From: UBA4781 sp963556045
GTDB taxonomy: Bacteria > Chloroflexota > Anaerolineae > Anaerolineales > Anaerolineaceae
DNA: 64,000 nucleotides
Assembly: GCA_963556045.3 (NCBI GenBank)
Contig: CAUVYA020000002.1
Span: 434,001-498,000 of the forward strand
Direction of reading: 5' to 3'
Position 1 is the first letter of the stretch; every line of letters begins with the position of its first letter. The notes under the pieces were generated by a model. It did no database searches. It had not been told where the DNA came from and saw only the letters and a program-made list of their open reading frames with translations. A program made the position numbers and the translations under genes. This document shows, in pieces, positions 59,879 through 64,000 of this stretch.

Positions 59879-61230
59879 TGTTCATCCCGCATACTGATGC
59901 GGAACGGAAGGAGATGCTTACAGCTCTCGGATTGAAAAATCTCGACGAGTTGTTTTCTGACGTTCCTGAAAAATACCGTTTTCCATCTCTGAATATCCCT
60001 GCTGGATTGACGGAAATGCAGGTGAAGGATTTCGTGAATGGTTTTGCGGATGCGAATGCCTCCACACAGCAATTTGTTTCTTTTTTAGGTGCCGGAGCGT
60101 ACGATCACTATACTCCTGCCGCCGTTGATAGTATCATTCGGCGAGGTGAGTTCTTCACCGCTTATACCCCTTACCAACCGGAAATTTCCCAGGGCACCCT
60201 TCAGGCGATCTTCGAGTTTCAATCTCTGATCTGCAACCTGACGGAGCTGGATGTCAGTAATGCCTCACATTATGATGGCGCTACAGCTGCTGCTGAAGCA
60301 TGTCTTACAGCTTTTTCTCATTTTCGTGGCAAGAGGCACAAGTTCATCCTTTCCGGGTCCATCCACCCGCAATATATTCAGGTCATGCGTACCTACCTCA
60401 GTGGAATGACAGATGTTGAGATTCAGGTTGCCGGAGACAACACTGCACCATTGAAAACGCCAGAAAACATTGATCGTATGATTGATGAGAATACGGCGCT
60501 GGTGATGATTCAATATCCCGATTTCTTTGGCAGGATCCAGGATTATTCGGATTTGATCAACAACGCTCACCAGCATGGTGCGCTGGTATGTATGGTGGTG
60601 AATCCCATTGCCCTGGGTCTTTTGAAAACACCCGCACAGATGGGCGCCGATATTGCCGTTGGGGAAGGTCAACCGCTGGGTCTCCCCCTTTCGTATGGTG
60701 GACCCTATTTGGGTTTTCTATCCGCTAAAAAAGACCTGGTGCGCAAATTATCCGGACGCCTGGTCGGTGAAACTGTGGATGAACATGGCAAACGCGGCTA
60801 TGTCCTTACCCTGACCGCCCGAGAGCAGCATATCCGGCGCGAGAAAGCCACTTCAAATATCTGTTCCAACCAGGGTCTTATGGCTCTGGCAGCCACCGTT
60901 TATATGAGTTTGTTGGGGAAAAACGGTATGCGGCAGGTCAGCCAGCTATGTTATGACTACGCGCAATACGCTGCCAAAAAGATCTCTTCACTCGAGGGTT
61001 ACAAAGTGATCACTCCGGAGCCATTCTTCCACGAATTTGCTGTTCAGTGTCCTACCTCGGTAGACCATATTAACCAGCATCTCCTCAATGAGGGTGTTTT
61101 AGGCGGTTTCTCACTTGAAAACGATTTCACAGGATTGAAGAATTGTATGCTGCTGGCATTCACCGAAAAATGCACCAAAGACAGTATCGATCTGTTATGC
61201 GAAATTCTGGAGGAAAGCCATCATGACTGA
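59878..61230 (+). CDS. gcvPA: Glycine dehydrogenase (decarboxylating) subunit 1
   Basis: 450 residues, the N-terminal half of a split P protein. Family motifs are FIPHTDAERKEML, SFLGAGAYDHYTPAAVDSII, YTPYQPEISQGTLQAIFE, then NASHYDGATAAAEA, GEGQPLGLPLSYGGPYLG and TREQHIRREKATSNICSNQ-like (TAREQHIRREKATSNIC). With gcvPB it decarboxylates glycine with PLP. The next start overlaps its stop by eight bases, so the two halves are made in step. Confidence 0.97.
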   Translation: MFIPHTDAERKEMLTALGLKNLDELFSDVPEKYRFPSLNIPAGLTEMQVKDFVNGFADANASTQQFVSFLGAGAYDHYTPAAVDSIIRRGEFFTAYTPYQPEISQGTLQAIFEFQSLICNLTELDVSNASHYDGATAAAEACLTAFSHFRGKRHKFILSGSIHPQYIQVMRTYLSGMTDVEIQVAGDNTAPLKTPENIDRMIDENTALVMIQYPDFFGRIQDYSDLINNAHQHGALVCMVVNPIALGLLKTPAQMGADIAVGEGQPLGLPLSYGGPYLGFLSAKKDLVRKLSGRLVGETVDEHGKRGYVLTLTAREQHIRREKATSNICSNQGLMALAATVYMSLLGKNGMRQVSQLCYDYAQYAAKKISSLEGYKVITPEPFFHEFAVQCPTSVDHINQHLLNEGVLGGFSLENDFTGLKNCMLLAFTEKCTKDSIDLLCEILEESHHD

Positions 61231-62686
61231 GCCAACCATTTATGAGTTATCCTCTCCCGGTCGCACCAGCTTAGAGTTCAGACATGCAGATGTACCCGCT
61301 TCATCCTTACCGCAGGAATTAATGCGCGATGACCTTCCCTTCCCTGAACTATCCGAAATGGATGTGATCCGTCATTTTACCCATCTTTCCCAGTTAAATT
61401 ATGCGATCGATATCGGTTTTTACCCGCTTGGATCCTGCACCATGAAATACAATCCGCGCATCAATGAAGAAACGGCCAGATTCCCCGGTTTTGCGTTCAC
61501 CCATCCTCTGCAGCCCATCGAAACCGTACAGGGCAACCTGGCGTTGATGTACCAGCTCCAGGAATGGCTGAAAGAAATAAGCGGCTTTGCCGGTATTACT
61601 CTGCAGCCCGCGGCTGGCGCTCATGGAGAATTTGTGGGCGGCTTGATCATGCGCGCATATCATCTCAGCCGCAATGACAGCAAGCGTACCAAGATACTGG
61701 TGCCTGATTCTGCTCATGGGACAAATCCAGCCACTTCAAATATGAGCGGATTTGATGTCGTCAATATTCCATCAGATGAGCGCGGGAACATTGACATCGA
61801 AAAGCTGAAAGAGGTTTGTGATGATTGCGTGGCGGGTTTGATGCTCACCAATCCCAATACGCTTGGTCTCTTTGAAGAGCATTTACTGGAAGTGATCGAA
61901 ATTGTCCATGCGAAAGGTGGACTGGTCTACGGAGATGGAGCGAACTTCAACGCTTTGCTGGGCATCATGAAACCCGGAGAACTGGGTTTTGATATCATGC
62001 ACTTCAACCTGCACAAGACCTTTTCCACCCCACATGGTGGCGGAGGTCCTGGTTCTGGTCCGGTTGGAGTGGCTGCCCACCTGGTTGATTTTCTGCCCTC
62101 CCCCATCGTTGGAATTGTGGAAGAAGGGGACGATGAATTACCTCCTTTATACGGTTTCATTGACCCGCCGCAATCCATTGGCAGGATCAAGTCCTTCAAC
62201 GGTCATTTCGGCGTGCTTGTACGAGCCTTCACCTATATTTCCATGCAGGGAGCGGATGGGTTGCGATCGGTATCACAACATGCCGTGTTGAATGCCAACT
62301 ATCTGAAATCCCTTATTCAAGATGCATACCATATTCCCTTCAACCGCACCTGTATGCACGAATTCGTTGCCGAAGGATTCTGGGAAGATGTACCCGACAT
62401 TCACGCGCTGGATGTTGCGAAACGCATGATGGATTATGGCGTTCATCCGCCCACCAATTATTTCCCTCTGATCGTGAAGGAAGCCCTCATGATCGAACCG
62501 ACTGAAACAGAATCAAAACAGGCAATTGATCATTTTGCCGGGGTGTTAAATACTATTGCAGAAGAAGCACATAATGAACCAGAATTGCTTCACACAGCAC
62601 CCCATAACACACCCATCGGTCGTCTGGATGAAGTGAAGGCTGCCAAAGAACTGGTGCTTTGTTGCTGGATTCGTCCGGAAGATTAA
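61223..62686 (+). CDS. gcvPB: Glycine dehydrogenase (decarboxylating) subunit 2
   Basis: 487 residues, the C-terminal half of the split P protein. It contains FYPLGSCTMKYNPRINEE, SGFAGITLQPAAGAHGEF and the PLP-lysine segment NLHKTFSTPHGGGGPGSGPV, then MHEFV. It forms the active alpha2beta2 P protein with gcvPA. gcvT is not adjacent and no lipoamide dehydrogenase is seen, so those subunits must be encoded elsewhere. A strong terminator follows 25 bases later. Confidence 0.97.
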   Translation: MTEPTIYELSSPGRTSLEFRHADVPASSLPQELMRDDLPFPELSEMDVIRHFTHLSQLNYAIDIGFYPLGSCTMKYNPRINEETARFPGFAFTHPLQPIETVQGNLALMYQLQEWLKEISGFAGITLQPAAGAHGEFVGGLIMRAYHLSRNDSKRTKILVPDSAHGTNPATSNMSGFDVVNIPSDERGNIDIEKLKEVCDDCVAGLMLTNPNTLGLFEEHLLEVIEIVHAKGGLVYGDGANFNALLGIMKPGELGFDIMHFNLHKTFSTPHGGGGPGSGPVGVAAHLVDFLPSPIVGIVEEGDDELPPLYGFIDPPQSIGRIKSFNGHFGVLVRAFTYISMQGADGLRSVSQHAVLNANYLKSLIQDAYHIPFNRTCMHEFVAEGFWEDVPDIHALDVAKRMMDYGVHPPTNYFPLIVKEALMIEPTETESKQAIDHFAGVLNTIAEEAHNEPELLHTAPHNTPIGRLDEVKAAKELVLCCWIRPED

Positions 62687-62710
62687 AGTATAGGGAGAGT
62701 TAATATATAG

Positions 62711-62740
62711 AAAAACCGCCCACTTGGGCGGTTTTTTTTT
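62711..62740. terminator. Bidirectional terminator between gcvPB and alaS
   Basis: AAAACCGCCC (62712-62721), a four-base loop, and GGGCGGTTTT (62726-62735), then more T; convergent genes on both sides. Confidence 0.93.
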
Positions 62741-64000
62741 ACGCAATTTTTTTCGCAATGAATTCTCTGGCTGTTCGCAGAGCCTCATCAATTTTTGTGG
62801 CGTCTTTGCCACCTGCCTGTGCCAGGTTGGGTCTGCCTCCCCCTTTGCCTCCCACAACCGCGGCAGCCGCATTGACCACATCCCCGGCTTTAATACCCCG
62901 TTCAATAAGATCATCTGTGACCGTGACAATGAAAAATGGTTCATTTTTCTCATTGATCCCGGAGATGACACATACGCCGGAATTATTTTCGTTGCGGAAG
63001 CGATCGGTCAATTCTCTTGCGATGGTGATGTCTGCTCGACCAAGGTTGAAGACAGCAATTGTGCTGGATTGGATCGTGATTGCATTTTTTACCGCATCAT
63101 TGTACGCCGAGAGCGCCAATTTCCGTTGTGTTTCCTGATTCTCTTTTTCCAAACTCTTTTCTCTCTCTAAAAGAGTGTCCAGTTTATTTGGAATTTCATC
63201 CAGCCCGCTTTGCAGGCGATCTGCAATATATTGCAGTTGATCGAAGCGTTTATTGATCAATTTCTGAGCTTCACGTCCGGTTACTGCTTCGATACGTCGA
63301 ATTCCTGCTGCGGTGCTTCCTTCACTGAGGATGATGAAACTGCCGATCTCGCCTGTTTCCTCTACATGAGTACCACCGCATAATTCATATGAGGTTACAT
63401 CGTCTTCTCCGATCACGACTGTTCGGACGGTATCCCCATATTTTTCACCGAACAGCGCCATAGCGCCTTCATTAATAGCATCCTGTAAATTCCGTTCAAC
63501 TGTGTGCAGCGATTCGTTTTCCAGTACTGCGTTATTGACAAAATCCTGTACCTGGTGAAGTTCATCATTGGTCAAGGGATCGGGGTGTGTAAAATCAAAA
63601 CGCAGGCGGTCAGGTGCCACCATGGATCCAGCCTGTCTGACATGCGTTCCGAGAATTTTACGTAATCCGGCATGCAGCAAATGGGTTGCGGTATGATTCC
63701 GCATAATATCCTGACGTCGCTGTAGATCAATGGATATTTGCGCAAGATCGCCGACTTTTGGATTTCCCTTGACCACTCTCCCGGAATGCACGATCAACCC
63801 CGTAGTGGGTTTACGCACATCTTCGATCTGGATCTTCCAGCTTCCGTCAATGGCAGCGATAGAACCGGTATCTGAAACCTGTCCACCGGACTGGATATAG
63901 AAGTTGGTTCTTGGAATGACCACTTCGATTTCCTGGTCAGGTGGAGCGTTAAGAACGATCTCGTCATTGGAAATGAGAGCAATGATTTTCTGGTCTTTGA
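62739..64000 (-). CDS. alaS: Alanyl-tRNA synthetase, C-terminal part (gene continues past the window end)
   Basis: The frame is open to base 64000, so the 5' half with the aminoacylation core is missing. The visible ~420 residues have the editing domain: HTATHLLHAGL (HxxxH zinc site) and ELCGGTHVEETGEIG (Cys and His ligands), followed by the DHHA1 domain with GGKGGGRPNLAQAGG near the C-terminus. The region between them has a coiled coil (TLLEREKSLEKENQETQRKL). The enzyme charges tRNA-Ala and clears Ser/Gly mischarging. A GTG at 63923 is internal, not a start. Confidence 0.95.
   Translation of the reverse strand, partial: KDQKIIALISNDEIVLNAPPDQEIEVVIPRTNFYIQSGGQVSDTGSIAAIDGSWKIQIEDVRKPTTGLIVHSGRVVKGNPKVGDLAQISIDLQRRQDIMRNHTATHLLHAGLRKILGTHVRQAGSMVAPDRLRFDFTHPDPLTNDELHQVQDFVNNAVLENESLHTVERNLQDAINEGAMALFGEKYGDTVRTVVIGEDDVTSYELCGGTHVEETGEIGSFIILSEGSTAAGIRRIEAVTGREAQKLINKRFDQLQYIADRLQSGLDEIPNKLDTLLEREKSLEKENQETQRKLALSAYNDAVKNAITIQSSTIAVFNLGRADITIARELTDRFRNENNSGVCVISGINEKNEPFFIVTVTDDLIERGIKAGDVVNAAAAVVGGKGGGRPNLAQAGGKDATKIDEALRTAREFIAKKIA

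Noticed and set aside
62758..63138. 126-residue rightward frame opposite alaS
   Set aside because: Antisense shadow of the DHHA1 domain of alaS.

Overview
The window looks like chromosome from an anaerobic Chloroflexota bacterium, probably Anaerolineae. That assignment is inferred from gene content, not from a marker phylogeny. It rests on a B12-binding-type radical SAM protein followed by its DUF2344 partner, a RecG with an N-terminal extension, a Firmicutes-like order rpmB / Asp23-family / YloV / recG / coaD, a 2-oxoacid:ferredoxin oxidoreductase, a split glycine decarboxylase (gcvPA/gcvPB), a cytosolic-type GH3 glucosidase and a LysM-M23 cell-wall hydrolase.

Layout. 1-1356: end of an HD phosphohydrolase (PgpH-like), ybeY and dgkA, closed by a bidirectional terminator. 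1394-2834 (minus): NarL-type response regulator and exonuclease III. 2910-6390: LysM/M23 peptidase and two unrecognised proteins, then tRNA-Arg(UCU) at 6429-6502. 6508-12448 is an accessory mosaic beside the tRNA. Its first part is an AT-rich pair, a MORC-like GHKL ATPase and a HARE-HTH-like protein. Its second part is a GC-rich overlapping three-gene cassette (RecA-like protein without a P-loop, an 88-residue protein, a B-family DNA polymerase) behind a promoter with a LexA-like box. 12536-19395: GH3 beta-glucosidase, a degenerate SNase-like protein, a GT-C-like membrane protein and DUF2804. 19874-27276: hsp20-lon, DUF58-MoxR-SH3, a Ser/Thr kinase, rpe. 27332-41218: housekeeping genes (rpmB, Asp23, YloV/FakA-like, recG, coaD, a second lon, folC, DUF503, SDR, radical SAM pair, TrmH). 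41201-45135 (minus): FecBCD-type importer with a PadR regulator and a P-loop NTPase. 45234-50012: FmdB zinc ribbon, a frameshifted KDSR-like SDR, argF, rocD, pyk. 50026-56406 (minus): KorAB with a GntR regulator, PIG-L deacetylase, RicT/PSP1, Mrp ATPase. 56531-64000: flavodoxin, glmS behind a glmS ribozyme, divergent from a tandem glycine riboswitch driving gcvH-gcvPA-gcvPB, then the 3' part of alaS.

The strongest candidate for something new is the 9403-12448 cassette. It resembles the ImuA-ImuB-DnaE2 SOS mutasome in logic (a RecA-like accessory, a small partner and a polymerase under apparent LexA control) but uses a B-family polymerase. The second is the MORC-like ATPase/HARE-HTH pair, a likely defence or DNA-modification-linked module. 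The best RNA finding is the glmS/gcv junction, where a self-cleaving ribozyme and a tandem riboswitch face away from each other.

All calls are by eye from motifs and context. No database search, structure prediction or alignment program was run.
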